Shown here piece by piece: positions 34,572 to 44,357 of a stretch of 64,000 nt of DNA; the stretch's first letter is position 1; the number at the start of each line of letters is the position of its first letter. Below the pieces are notes generated by a model, which saw only the letters and a list, made by a program, of their open reading frames with translations, was not told the DNA's origin and searched no databases. The translations under genes and the position numbers were made by a program. The stretch is from positions 1,426,001 to 1,490,000 of the forward strand of contig NZ_CP135918.1 in assembly GCF_032393985.1 (NCBI RefSeq), given 5' to 3'. The DNA comes from Fischerella sp. JS2. Its GTDB lineage: Bacteria > Cyanobacteriota > Cyanobacteriia > Cyanobacteriales > Nostocaceae.

Positions 34572-35741
34572 ATGCAACCATTATCCATTGAAGAAATAAA
34601 AACTTTAGTAGAAAATGCTCAAAGTCCTTGTGTTTCTCTGTACATGCCCACACAAAAAGCAGGGCCGGAAACTCGCCAAAACCCAATTCGCTTCAAAAAT
34701 CTAATTCGAGAAGCAGAGGAACGCTTGACTGAAATGGGGATAGACAACACTGAAGCAGTAGAGTTTCTCCAGCCAGCCAAAGAACTTGATACGAATGAGT
34801 TTTGGCAACACCAAGACGTTGGTTTGGCAATCTTCATCTCGCCAAATGTGTTTCGCTACTACCAGCTCCCGATGGATTTTCAAGAATTAGTAGTTGTTAG
34901 CAATCAATTCCACCTTAAGCCATTAGTGCATCTCGTCAATAATGATGGACGGTTTTTCGTCCTAGCTCTCAGTCAAGATAATGTTAGGTTCTTTGAGGGA
35001 ACACACTACAGCATCCAAGAGGTAGAAGTAGAAAATATGCCTAAGAGCCTGGATGAAGCTCTGCTCTATGACGAGACTGCAAAAGAGGGGCAGCGACGAA
35101 TTGGGACATCCAGAGGGGGAACTGCTAATCCTTTTTCCCAGCCAGGTGAATTTCACGGACAGGGGAGTCCCGACAGAGACGAACACCAAAAAGACATTCT
35201 GCAATTCTTTCACGCTATTGATGACGCATTACACGAAAAACTACGGGATGAAAAAGCACCTTTACTGCTGGCTGGAGTAGAGTATCTCTTTGCGATTTAC
35301 AGAGAAGCTAATTCTTACAAACATCTACAGGAGGAAGGTATTCATGCCAATGTAGACATCATCAAGCCGGAAGAATTACACGAACAGGCCTGGCAAATTG
35401 TCGAACCCATATATACTCAATCGCACAAGGCTATTATGGAACTTTATCAGCAAATTGCTGGAGAGGGAACTGGTAGAGCCTCTAGCGACCTCAAAGAAAT
35501 TATTCCTGCTGCTTATTACCAAAGAGTGGATTATTTGTTAGTACCTGTAGATCACCAGGTATGGGGTGACTTTGATCCTGAAACAATGGCTGTAGATTTG
35601 CACTCAGAACCACAACCAGATGACCAAGATATGTTGGATTTTGCTGCTATTCATACGCTACTAAATGGTGGGGCAGTTTACACTGTCGACCCAGGAGAAT
35701 TACCAAATGGCGTACCAGCAGCAGCGATTTTCCGATATTAA
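34572..35741 (+). CDS. Bacterial eRF1-like (baeRF) family protein
   Basis: 389 residues. The opening 'CVSLYMPTQKAGPETRQNPI' followed by 'RFKNLIREAEERL' matches the baeRF N-terminal domain. 'FFVLALSQDNVRFFEGTHY' and 'PLLLAGVEYLFAIYREAN' mark the following domains, and the C-terminus 'AIHTLLNGGAVYTVDPGELP' the last one. These proteins share the fold of archaeal/eukaryotic release factor 1 and are suggested to act in ribosome hibernation or rescue under stress. The exact activity is not known. It is preceded by 210 bp of AT-rich DNA and followed 30 bp later by the next gene. Confidence 0.82.
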   Translation: MQPLSIEEIKTLVENAQSPCVSLYMPTQKAGPETRQNPIRFKNLIREAEERLTEMGIDNTEAVEFLQPAKELDTNEFWQHQDVGLAIFISPNVFRYYQLPMDFQELVVVSNQFHLKPLVHLVNNDGRFFVLALSQDNVRFFEGTHYSIQEVEVENMPKSLDEALLYDETAKEGQRRIGTSRGGTANPFSQPGEFHGQGSPDRDEHQKDILQFFHAIDDALHEKLRDEKAPLLLAGVEYLFAIYREANSYKHLQEEGIHANVDIIKPEELHEQAWQIVEPIYTQSHKAIMELYQQIAGEGTGRASSDLKEIIPAAYYQRVDYLLVPVDHQVWGDFDPETMAVDLHSEPQPDDQDMLDFAAIHTLLNGGAVYTVDPGELPNGVPAAAIFRY

Positions 35742-35771
35742 TGATTCACAGGGTGTTGTATAAAGATAAAC

Positions 35772-36617
35772 ATGTTACATACAACACCTTTTATGAAGAG
35801 CATTCGTTCTTTTATCCACCAGTCTTTAATAGGTTTGGCTATTTTGAGTGGTATGGCGGGATTCGCTACCTCTGTGGAAGCAGAAGTAATTACTGGGCAA
35901 TTAGGCAATATACGAGCAGAAATTTCCTACGAACAACCACAGGAATATCAGTATAAAAACGTGCAAATAAAAATTGTCCGAGCAGGTAAAATTGTTTTAG
36001 AGCAAAATTTGCCGCAAGACAGCGAGTATGATAGACCGATAGGCGCTCTTTTGGATAAAAATGACCAAAATAAGTTACCAGTGTTGGATTTAGACGGGGA
36101 CAAAGAACCAGAGGTAGTAGCTGATTTCTTTACTGGTGGAGCGCACTGTTGTACTTACTCATTGATTTATCGCTATGACAGTAAGGCTAACCAGTATAAA
36201 AAAATTCGCCATGAATGGGGTAATGGTGGTTATCGACTCAAAGATTTAGATCAAGACGGTTTACCAGAGTTTGAAAGTCGAGATGATCGCTTTGCCTATG
36301 CATTTACAGCCTATGCTGCTTCTGGTTATCCGTTGCAAATTTGGCAATATCGTCAAGGGAAGATGATAGATGTTACCCGCCGCTATCCGAAATTAATTTA
36401 CGCTCATGCCTTTAAATTATGGCAGACCTTTTTGTCAGCACGCAATGAAGTAGATAACGGCAAGGGATTTTTATCAGCGTACTTAGCAGATAAGTATATG
36501 CTTGGTCAAGGAGAAGATGGGTGGCAAAAAGTTAAACAAGCTTATAAAGGTAGCGATCGCAATAAGTACTTTGCTGATTTACGTAAGTTTTTGCGGGAAA
36601 CTGGCTATATAAAATAA
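35772..36617 (+). CDS. Secreted protein with Asp-rich calcium-binding-like loops
   Basis: 281 residues; no named family recognised. A signal peptide ('MKSIRSF...AILSGMAGFATSVEA') suggests export. The true start may be the ATG at 35793, seven codons in, which gives the cleaner signal peptide. Two loops, 'LDLDGDKEPEVVADF' (about 104) and 'LKDLDQDGLPEFE' (about 155), resemble the D-x-D-x-D calcium loops of FG-GAP/VCBS repeats. The C-terminal third is helical ('FLSARNEVDNGKGFLSAY', 'YFADLRKFLRETGYIK'). It starts 30 bp after the baeRF gene and may be co-transcribed. Confidence 0.72.
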   Translation: MLHTTPFMKSIRSFIHQSLIGLAILSGMAGFATSVEAEVITGQLGNIRAEISYEQPQEYQYKNVQIKIVRAGKIVLEQNLPQDSEYDRPIGALLDKNDQNKLPVLDLDGDKEPEVVADFFTGGAHCCTYSLIYRYDSKANQYKKIRHEWGNGGYRLKDLDQDGLPEFESRDDRFAYAFTAYAASGYPLQIWQYRQGKMIDVTRRYPKLIYAHAFKLWQTFLSARNEVDNGKGFLSAYLADKYMLGQGEDGWQKVKQAYKGSDRNKYFADLRKFLRETGYIK

Positions 36618-36670
36618 GTTAGTGTTTATTGGATAGTGGTTAGTGAATAGTAGCTATTCATAAAAAATAA

Positions 36671-36709
36671 ACTAACTACTAACTACTAACTACTAACTAC
36701 TAACTACTA
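36671..36709. repeat. Heptanucleotide tandem repeat, ACTAACT x5
   Basis: Five perfect copies of ACTAACT (36671-36705) plus a partial copy lie between two convergent genes. Another STRR type, distinct from those elsewhere in the window. Confidence 0.85.
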
Positions 36710-36755
36710 ATGCACAAACGCGATGTTCCTCGCGTCTCTACCCACCAACTACTAA

Positions 36756-39272
36756 CTATTGCATTTGTCGTCGTGCGGCTTCTAAAATTAGGCGTTGCTC
36801 AGCACGAGCGATCGCTTCGTATGTCCTTGATACTGCTTCCGATTCTACGGAGATAGAGGTAATACCCCATTCAATCAAATGCTCTATAATTTCTGGATAC
36901 AACGCTGGTGCTTGACCACAAATAGAGCAAGGTATTCCTGCTTCTCTGGCTGTGCGGATCAGTTGAGCAACAGCCTTCATAACTGCTGGGTGACGTTCGT
37001 CAAATGCTTTTGCGAACTGTCCCTGCTCTCTATCTACTCCTAATATTAATTGAGTTAGGTCATTGGTTCCGATTGAAATTCCTTGGACACCAGCTTTGAC
37101 GTACTGTGGTAGCAAAAATAACACACTTGGCACTTCTGCCATAATCCATAGTTGAAAATGTGGTATCTGAGTTAACTTTGCTTGTTCTACTTTTTGACGG
37201 CAAAAGTAAAATTCTTCTACTGTACGCACAAAAGGCAAGAGTAAATGGACATTAGTATAACCGGCTTGCTGTACACTTGCCAGAGCAGTTAACTCTAGCT
37301 CAAAAACGGTAGGATTGACTAAATAGCTGAATGTACCACGTTCTCCCAGCATGGAGTGGAGTGAAGATGGGAAATTATGGCTAAAAGATTGTAATTCACG
37401 CGATCGCCAGTCCAATGAGCGATAAAAAATAGGTCTTGGTGCAAATGCCTGGGCAAATTGCATAATTTGTTCGTACCATCGCTCTAGCAATACATTTTGA
37501 TGCCCATTGTCTAACCAATGCAGGGGATGTTGTCCCTCCAGTATATTGAGTACCATCAGTTCTGAACGCAATAATCCTACTCCATCAACGGGCAAAGAAA
37601 GCACTTGCTCAATCAAGCTAGGCTGGCTTAAGTTTACTAGCAGCCGAGTAGCAATCATGGATTCATGTGTTGAGGAGTTAGTTGTGGATGAGATAGAGTT
37701 TTGTTTTCCTGTTGGGGTATGGTGAAAACTACTGCTTAAAGCTGCGGAGGATTCAGTACCATTTTGTAAAAGCGGCGAAACTCCTGTATGTAAGTAATTT
37801 CTCTTCTGTAAATGCTTAGCTGCTTCCTGTAAAGGCGTAGACTGGTTTAAAAGTGGTGTGTGATGGGGAAAGGAGAGAAAAGACAATAATTTATCTGATT
37901 GTCTCGTGCCAATGTCCTCTTCTTGTACCTCTGTACCGAGGCAGTAAATTTCTCCTTGATCACCATCTATTAGTAATCGCTCACCATTAGGAATCACAGT
38001 CGTAGCATTTGCCGCATTTACTACTGCTGGAATACCTAATTCTCTAGCCAGAATCGCTGCATGGCAGGTTAAACCTCCTTGCTCTGTAATAATACCTACT
38101 ACTTGTTGCAATATTGGTAGCCAATGAGGTGTAATGGCTGGTGCAACTAAAATTACTCCTTTGGGTAGTTGTTCTGGTCGTTGTAGAGAATGAATGACAT
38201 GAGCAGGTGCTGTTACACGTCCTGTTGCTGCGCCTAGTCCTTTAATTAAATGAGTATTGGAAACTCCAAATTGGGGTATATTAATTTGGGTTATGTAAAG
38301 TACTCCCGCTGGAGTTTGTTGAGAAATTGTCCACTCTAAGGTAGTGTTTGCACCTAGTTCTCTCACAAGTCGATTTGTCAGTTTGATCAACTGTTGTAAG
38401 TATTCTTCTGACAAAGCATATGCTTGTTGTTGGGTTTCATTAAGCAGATATACTTGCAAACTAGAATCATCTAGTTTTGGCAGTGGTATTGATGTGGATT
38501 GTAAATCAACCTCACAACTTCCATTGTTAAGACAATAAGCTAGTGGTTTGTACCCCAACTGCTGTTCTTGAACAACCCCAGTTTCTGCTTGGATGTAGTA
38601 GACATCTGGCAGAACTTCACCGTGAGCGATCGCAATTCCTAATCCCCAAGAGGCTTGAATTTCCCAATGGGAAGAGGTGGTACTCACTAAGCCACTGGCT
38701 ATTGCATTGCGGATTGGTTGCACCAAAACTGCTAAATTAACTTGTTGAAGATCAATTCCTGTCTGTTGCCAATAAAAAAGACTTCTAGCGCGAAACAATT
38801 GACTCCAAGTCCGCTTGAGTGCTAAAGCGATCGCTTCTGGTTCACAGTGACAGACTTGTGATTCTAACAAACCAGAGATATTCGCAATTCCCTGCTTACC
38901 TGCCGGAAGTGTTAAACTTGGGCGAAAAATCAGACATTGAGTTTCCCATTTTTGAGTTGCGCTTGAGATAGTACTTAATAGCTGAGATGGTACAGTCGCG
39001 CTAATAATTTCTTGGCGCAATCGTTCAGCTACCTGCTGAAGCTGACGCCAATTCCTAACATCCAAGTGCAGTGAAGAATTCGGTAAGTCAGCAATTAATG
39101 CTTCTGAACTGTTGAGATTTTCGAGAAATTCTCGCAAAACTGATGCTGGTATGACAAAACCAGACAGCACCGGATAACCACGCTGCATGATTCTGCTTAA
39201 ATAGAAAGCTTTATCACCAACTTCGGCGCGATCTAGCAGTTTAATTTGCTCAAGCCAGTAGAGTTTATCCAC
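36756..39272 (-). CDS. PEP-synthase-like protein with divergent ATP-binding domain
   Basis: 838 residues with the three-part PpsA/PPDK layout. The N-terminal ATP-grasp-like region (1-330) begins 'LDRAEVGDKAFYLSRIMQRG'. The swivelling phosphohistidine domain (340-445) has 'ITEQGGLTCHAAILARELG' with the catalytic His. A poorly conserved linker (450-545) precedes the PEP-binding barrel (550-830) with 'GVGLLRSELMVL', 'GISIGTNDLTQLILGVDR' and 'SICGQAPALYPEI'. Canonical PEP synthase has VRSSATAED in the ATP site; here the matching stretch reads 'IFRPSLTLPAGKQGIANIS', so ATP binding may be altered. It may be a second, specialised PpsA or a PEP-dependent phosphotransferase. Not assigned a symbol for that reason. 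Confidence 0.8.
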   Translation of the reverse strand: MDKLYWLEQIKLLDRAEVGDKAFYLSRIMQRGYPVLSGFVIPASVLREFLENLNSSEALIADLPNSSLHLDVRNWRQLQQVAERLRQEIISATVPSQLLSTISSATQKWETQCLIFRPSLTLPAGKQGIANISGLLESQVCHCEPEAIALALKRTWSQLFRARSLFYWQQTGIDLQQVNLAVLVQPIRNAIASGLVSTTSSHWEIQASWGLGIAIAHGEVLPDVYYIQAETGVVQEQQLGYKPLAYCLNNGSCEVDLQSTSIPLPKLDDSSLQVYLLNETQQQAYALSEEYLQQLIKLTNRLVRELGANTTLEWTISQQTPAGVLYITQINIPQFGVSNTHLIKGLGAATGRVTAPAHVIHSLQRPEQLPKGVILVAPAITPHWLPILQQVVGIITEQGGLTCHAAILARELGIPAVVNAANATTVIPNGERLLIDGDQGEIYCLGTEVQEEDIGTRQSDKLLSFLSFPHHTPLLNQSTPLQEAAKHLQKRNYLHTGVSPLLQNGTESSAALSSSFHHTPTGKQNSISSTTNSSTHESMIATRLLVNLSQPSLIEQVLSLPVDGVGLLRSELMVLNILEGQHPLHWLDNGHQNVLLERWYEQIMQFAQAFAPRPIFYRSLDWRSRELQSFSHNFPSSLHSMLGERGTFSYLVNPTVFELELTALASVQQAGYTNVHLLLPFVRTVEEFYFCRQKVEQAKLTQIPHFQLWIMAEVPSVLFLLPQYVKAGVQGISIGTNDLTQLILGVDREQGQFAKAFDERHPAVMKAVAQLIRTAREAGIPCSICGQAPALYPEIIEHLIEWGITSISVESEAVSRTYEAIARAEQRLILEAARRQMQ

Positions 39273-39916
39273 TCAATTAGTCAGTTGTCAGTTATTGGTT
39301 GTTGGTTGGTAGGGGCGTAGACGCGCTCATAGGCTTCAAGGCAGAGTAGCATTTGCATGGGTATCTTGAATGAAAAACTATAGATCATTGTACAAATGCT
39401 TCGTCTGTACAGTGGTTAGTTTCATAGGCTTACTAGCGGTTTTCGTTGGAACTACCAACAATCAACAAAGAACAAAATTCCTATTAAACTAAATTTCAGC
39501 GTCTACGTACCACTAAGACTAGCGCTAATCTTTCTAGAAATCTATCTAAGCTGAGTAAATGTACAGCTTGTTAATAGGGTTTCTAGCTTGCGGTGTTGCG
39601 GTTGAGTTTATACTTAAAAATGCTAAAGATTAAATTTATATAACTTGCGTTATTATCTCCTAAATTTGCCCCAGCCTTTACATGTTCCTAGTTAACATAT
39701 ATGTAAACTGAACAACAGGCAAGTAGATAGCTTATCTTTGAGGTTGACTTTTTGGTACTGTTTGATTGCTGGGCATTCTATAAACAATAATCCATACCAA
39801 AAATTCTATCACAACACCATAATCACAAGAGAAGGAACAGTACTAGAAGACAGCACGCAACTGTGGCAGAGTACTGGGGCGATCGCCTTTTTAGATTATG
39901 ATAACGTATGTAGCAC
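39273..39916. other. 644-bp intergenic region between divergent genes
   Basis: It contains GTTATTGG-type short repeats next to the PEP-synthase-like start (39285-39310) and the motif TAGGGGCGTAGACGCGC. A 24-codon hydrophobic frame (39559-39633) has only a weak ribosome-binding site. AT-rich leader DNA follows up to mgtC. Confidence 0.45.
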
Positions 39917-40399
39917 ATGGCACTACAATTATTAGTATTACCAAATACATTCTTCTTGGCACCTGATGATTGGCCTAATATTGCCTTTAGACTGTGCCTA
40001 GCAGTATTTTTTGGGGGGATAATCGGCTTAGAACGTGAGCGCAGACGTAAACCTGCTGGCTTGAGAACTCATATGTTAGTGAGTGTTGCTTCTGCAATTT
40101 TTGTCATCGTTATTCTACAAACAGACATAGAATCAGGAGATTACAATGGACTCAGTCGCGTCATTCAGGGGGTGGCTGCGGGCGTAGGATTTCTAGGTGC
40201 TGGAGAAATCTTGCGAGAAAGCTCAGACAAAGAATCTTCAAGAATAGAAATTCGTGGACTCACTTCAGCAGCTGCTATTTGGACTTCCGCAGGCTTAGGA
40301 ATTACAGCCGGATGTGGTTTGTGGCAACTAGGATTACTAAGTATTCTTGTGTCTTTTTTCATTCTTTATGTAATTAAAGAATATGAAAGACGTATATAG
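39917..40399 (+). CDS. MgtC/SapB family membrane protein
   Basis: 160 residues with four membrane spans. The signature 'LAVFFGGIIGLERERRRKPAGLRTHMLV' region (read in parts: 'GGIIGLERERR', 'KPAGLRTHML') and 'GVGFLGAGEIL' followed by 'GLTSAAAIWTSAGLGI' identify the family. In pathogens MgtC supports growth at low magnesium by restraining ATP synthase; in cyanobacteria the role is unknown. This short form lacks the C-terminal ACT-like domain of MgtC, so it is closer to SapB. ATG at 39917. Confidence 0.88.
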   Translation: MALQLLVLPNTFFLAPDDWPNIAFRLCLAVFFGGIIGLERERRRKPAGLRTHMLVSVASAIFVIVILQTDIESGDYNGLSRVIQGVAAGVGFLGAGEILRESSDKESSRIEIRGLTSAAAIWTSAGLGITAGCGLWQLGLLSILVSFFILYVIKEYERRI

Positions 40400-40433
40400 T
40401 AATTGGTAATTGGTAATTGGTAATTGGTAATTG
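40400..40433. repeat. Heptanucleotide tandem repeat, TAATTGG x4.9
   Basis: Four full copies and a partial copy of TAATTGG begin at the base after the mgtC stop codon. Confidence 0.85.
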
Positions 40434-40536
40434 TACGAGCAATTTTTAATTTAGATATATTTATTCCAAACCATCTATTAATTTTTGCTTATTGCTAGTA
40501 AATATAGACAATGACAAGACAATATAATGATAAAAA

Positions 40537-40953
40537 TTAATAATTGAAAAGTAATAAAACCTTTTCAAAAATCTCTTCCTTATCTCTAGTTTGAATAATA
40601 GACTTAACTAAATTCATAAATTCCCAATCAATTTCTATATCATTTTCAATAGTTTTACTAGCAGCATAAAAGCTGACATCACTGACTTTTAACTCATTAG
40701 TAGTACCTGTTTGCCATCCAGGAATTTTACTGTCCCAAGATAGTGATTTTCCCCTTAAAGTGAATTGAAACCATGTTATTTGATGATCTTGGAGTTCAAA
40801 AAAGACATCAAAATAAGGTTCTTCTCCTTGGAACCAAATTCTTGTTCTACCTCTTTGGGGATCTTGTTTGAGAAGATTAGGCTGAATTTCTCGCAATGAA
40901 GCACCTAAGTGTGTAATTTCATTTTTGTCTAATACAATACTATACTTTGACAT
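40537..40953 (-). CDS. Hypothetical protein, 138 residues
   Basis: A small soluble protein with no recognised family. It looks like an alpha/beta protein: 'RTRIWFQGEEPYFDVFFEL' and 'QITWFQFTLRGKSLSWD' are strand-like with alternating hydrophobics, and the C-terminus 'EFMNLVKSIIQTRDKEEIF' is helical. The pattern is reminiscent of small immunity-type proteins, but nothing near it is a toxin. Start ATG at 40953 after TTTAAG; the gene has AT-rich flanks on both sides. Confidence 0.6.
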   Translation of the reverse strand: MSKYSIVLDKNEITHLGASLREIQPNLLKQDPQRGRTRIWFQGEEPYFDVFFELQDHQITWFQFTLRGKSLSWDSKIPGWQTGTTNELKVSDVSFYAASKTIENDIEIDWEFMNLVKSIIQTRDKEEIFEKVLLLFNY

Positions 40954-41260
40954 CTTAAAATTATTCCTAGGTAATTGGTAGGGAAGATTGTTTTAAATCC
41001 ATTACTGATTATGCATTACCCCTTACCGATATCGACGCAGAAAATAAGTATTGAAAAAGACAAGATATAAACAATTTTCTACGTTTGCTTGTAAGCAACT
41101 TCTAACTACTGATAACTCAATTTTTTATTTTAAAAACTTTCTGCTAGGTAAAAATTTTAAAGTGCTATATTACTTTTTAAGATATAATTTTCAATAGTAC
41201 AACCGGGAAATTACATAATAAACTTCATGGCATTGTTGGAGAAAAGGGAAGTAAACTTCT
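40954..41260. other. 307-bp AT-rich spacer
   Basis: No gene or strong hairpin seen between the hypothetical gene and the 3' end of the Tab2 gene. Confidence 0.4.
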
Positions 41261-42055
41261 TTAATCTTCAGCACGCAATAACCAAAAGCCACTGAAAGTC
41301 ATCCCTGAATCATCAGGCTGTACTAATAAAAAGTGTAATCCACGACTTTCTTGCTTGCGCTGTTCGTAAACTCTACCTGCGGCTGCTACTTCTGAATCTG
41401 TAAACGTCACCAAAATCCATCTATCTACCAAATCGGCTTCCAAAACTAACCCATCCGGCGCACCCACAACATAATTTAACGCCACAGGACGTGCTTGTTG
41501 TAACCACCGTGCCAGACGCATTGATTGTCGTCCCCCATAAATTATCACACCGGGAACCGACACCGTTGATGCCAAACCCAAATTGATAGGTTGAAGAAAC
41601 TCCGGTATCACCAAAATCGGAATAGGCTGTTCTGCAAACGCCTCCACCACCTTACCAGCGGACAAAGTTGCAAACCGCCACTCCTCCCCCCAGAAATTCT
41701 CTGGTAGTGGCGCAGGAGGGGGTTTATCTACCACTGTCGGATATTGCTTTTCCTGCAACCACTGCTTAAGAGCAAAAGTGCGCCGTGTAGGCTCAACATT
41801 GATACCCAAACTACGTCCTGCTTGCTCAATTAAACCCAAACATTGAGGGCGAAACACCTGAATGACATCTGGTAAATTTCCACCAGCAGCCAGTTGCAAC
41901 TGAACAGCCACCCAATGAGAATTTACCTCCGACTGGGGACAGCTTGCTTCATATTGAAAACTACGATCGCGATCGCAAATCAACAACTCCCATAAAACTT
42001 CTTTTGCTGCCTGTTGTTGTCGATGATGATAAAAATCAGCTTGCCAAATCACCAT
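41261..42055 (-). CDS. Tab2/Atab2 family RNA-binding protein (DUF1092)
   Basis: 264 residues. It begins 'VIWQADFYHHRQQQ' and contains 'DVIQVFRPQCLGLIEQA', 'ALKQWLQEKQYPT' and the terminal 'GFWLLRAED', all conserved in Tab2/Atab2. In Chlamydomonas and Arabidopsis these proteins bind psaB or other photosystem mRNAs and activate their translation. The cyanobacterial homologue is presumed to act in photosystem I synthesis. It lies 88 bp downstream of the alpha-glucan phosphorylase gene on the same strand, with a hairpin in between. Confidence 0.87.
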   Translation of the reverse strand: MVIWQADFYHHRQQQAAKEVLWELLICDRDRSFQYEASCPQSEVNSHWVAVQLQLAAGGNLPDVIQVFRPQCLGLIEQAGRSLGINVEPTRRTFALKQWLQEKQYPTVVDKPPPAPLPENFWGEEWRFATLSAGKVVEAFAEQPIPILVIPEFLQPINLGLASTVSVPGVIIYGGRQSMRLARWLQQARPVALNYVVGAPDGLVLEADLVDRWILVTFTDSEVAAAGRVYEQRKQESRGLHFLLVQPDDSGMTFSGFWLLRAED

Positions 42056-42077
42056 AATTTACCAATATTAAAGAAGT

Positions 42078-42135
42078 GAACTACCAAGACACGAAGACAC
42101 CAAGATTTCTTAGTGCCTTAGAGTCTTGGTGGTTC
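42078..42135 (-). terminator. Hairpin between alpha-glucan phosphorylase and Tab2 genes
   Basis: GAACTACCAAGAC (42078-42090) pairs with GTCTTGGTGGTTC (42123-42135) with one mismatch. It fills the gap between the two minus-strand genes and could end the phosphorylase transcript or act as a processing site. No strong U run follows. Confidence 0.5.
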
Positions 42136-42143
42136 ATTAATTC

Positions 42144-44357
42144 TTATACCAATACTTTGGCTAGAATTGGCGGTACTGTGACAGCAATTTCTGGGACGTA
42201 CACTTGGGAAACGTAGTCAGCAATCATGCGATCAGTGTTAAATAGTGGTGCGTTGGTTTTAATGGAAGCTTTCATCATTTGTATCCAACCATGGGGAATG
42301 CCGTTAGCATCTTGGTTGTAGTAGAGGGGAGTGATTTCCTCTTCTAACAATTGATACAGTGATTCGGAATCAATGCGGTCTTGTAGTTCTTGATCGCTGG
42401 TGTGAGCATCTTCACCGATCGCCCAACCGTTGATGCCTTTACCGTTAGCGTCGGCTTGATAGCCTTCGCACCACCAGCCATCAAGGACGCTACAATTTAT
42501 ACCACCGTTGAAGCAGACTTTTTGCCCGCTTGTACCAGATGCTTCTAGAGGACGACGGGGGTTATTTAACCAGACATCGACGCCTTGGACGAGTTTTTGG
42601 GCGGTGTAGATGTCATAGTCTTCAATGAAGGCGACGCGGTTGCTAAGGGCTGGATGTTTGCACCACTCCATTAAGCGTTGAATAATTCGCTTACCTTCTT
42701 CATCGGCGGGGTGTGCTTTGCCAGCAAAGATAATTTGTACGGGGCGGTCTATGTTACCAAAAATTCTTAAGGCACGTTCGGTGTCACGTAGGAGTAAATG
42801 ACCGCGTTTATATGGGGAAAAACGTCTAGCAAAGCCGATGGTGAGTGCTTGGGGATCTAGGAGGATGTCGGTGGCTTGGATTCTTTCATAGTCTTCGCCT
42901 CGTCCTTCTCTAGCTTTCTTGACTTTATGACGGGTGTGAGCAACAAGTCTTTCTTTGAGGATTTGGTGTCGCCACCACAGTTCTTCGTTGGGGATGTCGT
43001 CTACTTTCTCCCACATTTTGGGGTCAACTGCACGAGTTTTCCAATCAGTTCCTAAGTACTGACTGTACAATTCTGCTATTAAGGGAGCAGTCCAAGTTGG
43101 TGCATGGACTCCGTTGGTAATGTAACCGATGGGGACGTTATCTTCAGAGCGATTGGGATACATAACTGTCCACATCTGGCGAGAAATTCGTCCGTGTAAC
43201 TCACTGACGCCGTTGGAGGTGCGACACATCCGCAATGCTAAAACTGTCATACCAAAGGGTTCCCAGGGATCACCTAGTCGGCGTGCGCCCAATGCTAAGA
43301 ATTGTTCGCGGGAAAGACGTAGTTGGGGCCAGTAGTGGGCAAAGAAGGAGTCTATTAAATCTGGGGAGAAAACATCATGTCCGGCGGGAACGGGTGTATG
43401 GGTGGTGAAAACACACCGTTTGCGTATGTCTGCTTCAATATCGTAGAAGGATTTGTTGATGCGTTGAATTTCTTGGCGAGAAATTTCTAGGGTGCAGAAG
43501 GCGGCGTGACCTTCGTTGAGATGGTAAACGGATGGTTGGATTCCTAAAGCAGTTAAGGCACGGACGCCACCAATTCCTAAAACTACTTCTTGGGCAATCC
43601 GAGTTTCTTGATTACCACCATAGAGGTGTCCAGTTAACCAACGGTCGATGGGATCGTTGTCGTCGCGATCGCTATCTAAAAGATAAAGGGTGACTCGCCC
43701 GACTTGCACTTGCCAAATTTGTACTTTTACCCGGCGCTGGCGAATTTCTAATTCAATGGTGAGTGGTTGCCCTTGTTCGTTTTTAATTAATTCTATGGGC
43801 ATACGGTGGAAGGGATTGTCCACGTAATAATCTTCCTGCCAACCACTACGGTTCAAGCGTTGACGGAAGTAACCTTGACGATACAGCAAGCCAACAGCGA
43901 CCATTGGTACGCCTAAGTCTGATGAAGATTTGAGATGATCGCCTGCAAGAATACCCAAACCGCCAGAGTAAATCGGTAAAGATTCATGAATGCCAAATTC
44001 AGCGCAAAAGTAAGCAATGGGATGTTCGATGGAAACTTGTGGCGCGACTCGGCTTACCCAAGTATCTCTTTGGGTCATGTATTCGTCGAATTCTTTTGCA
44101 AGTGCGGAAATTTGTTTGAGGTAAAACGGGTCTTCTGCAAGCTGGGTGAGGCGTTCGTAGGTTGCTGATTCTAATATTGCGACCGGGTTGTGTCCGCAAC
44201 GTTCCCATTCTTGGGGATCGATGGTTTGAAATAAAGCGATGCGATCGCTAGTCCACGACCACCAATAGTTATAAGCCAAATCTGCTAAGCGTCGTAGCGG
44301 CAAAGGCAATTTTTCACTCAAGCGAAGCGCTGCGGTCATTGCAATGCTTTTAATCAT
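42144..44357 (-). CDS. Alpha-glucan phosphorylase, short (GT35) type
   Basis: 737 residues. It splits glycogen or maltodextrin with phosphate to give glucose 1-phosphate. The N-terminal DUF3417 portion ('LPLPLRRLADLAYNYWWSW') is present, followed by 'AYFCAEFGIHESLPIYSGGLG', 'VYHLNEGHAAF', 'HTPVPAGHDVF' and 'GYITNGVHAPTW'. The PLP-lysine region is 'EASGTSGQKVCFNGG'; most relatives have Met or Leu for Gln there. The DUF3417-containing layout matches TIGR02094 rather than the classical GlgP, so no symbol is given. ATG at 44357; another six codons in. Confidence 0.9.
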   Translation of the reverse strand: MIKSIAMTAALRLSEKLPLPLRRLADLAYNYWWSWTSDRIALFQTIDPQEWERCGHNPVAILESATYERLTQLAEDPFYLKQISALAKEFDEYMTQRDTWVSRVAPQVSIEHPIAYFCAEFGIHESLPIYSGGLGILAGDHLKSSSDLGVPMVAVGLLYRQGYFRQRLNRSGWQEDYYVDNPFHRMPIELIKNEQGQPLTIELEIRQRRVKVQIWQVQVGRVTLYLLDSDRDDNDPIDRWLTGHLYGGNQETRIAQEVVLGIGGVRALTALGIQPSVYHLNEGHAAFCTLEISRQEIQRINKSFYDIEADIRKRCVFTTHTPVPAGHDVFSPDLIDSFFAHYWPQLRLSREQFLALGARRLGDPWEPFGMTVLALRMCRTSNGVSELHGRISRQMWTVMYPNRSEDNVPIGYITNGVHAPTWTAPLIAELYSQYLGTDWKTRAVDPKMWEKVDDIPNEELWWRHQILKERLVAHTRHKVKKAREGRGEDYERIQATDILLDPQALTIGFARRFSPYKRGHLLLRDTERALRIFGNIDRPVQIIFAGKAHPADEEGKRIIQRLMEWCKHPALSNRVAFIEDYDIYTAQKLVQGVDVWLNNPRRPLEASGTSGQKVCFNGGINCSVLDGWWCEGYQADANGKGINGWAIGEDAHTSDQELQDRIDSESLYQLLEEEITPLYYNQDANGIPHGWIQMMKASIKTNAPLFNTDRMIADYVSQVYVPEIAVTVPPILAKVLV

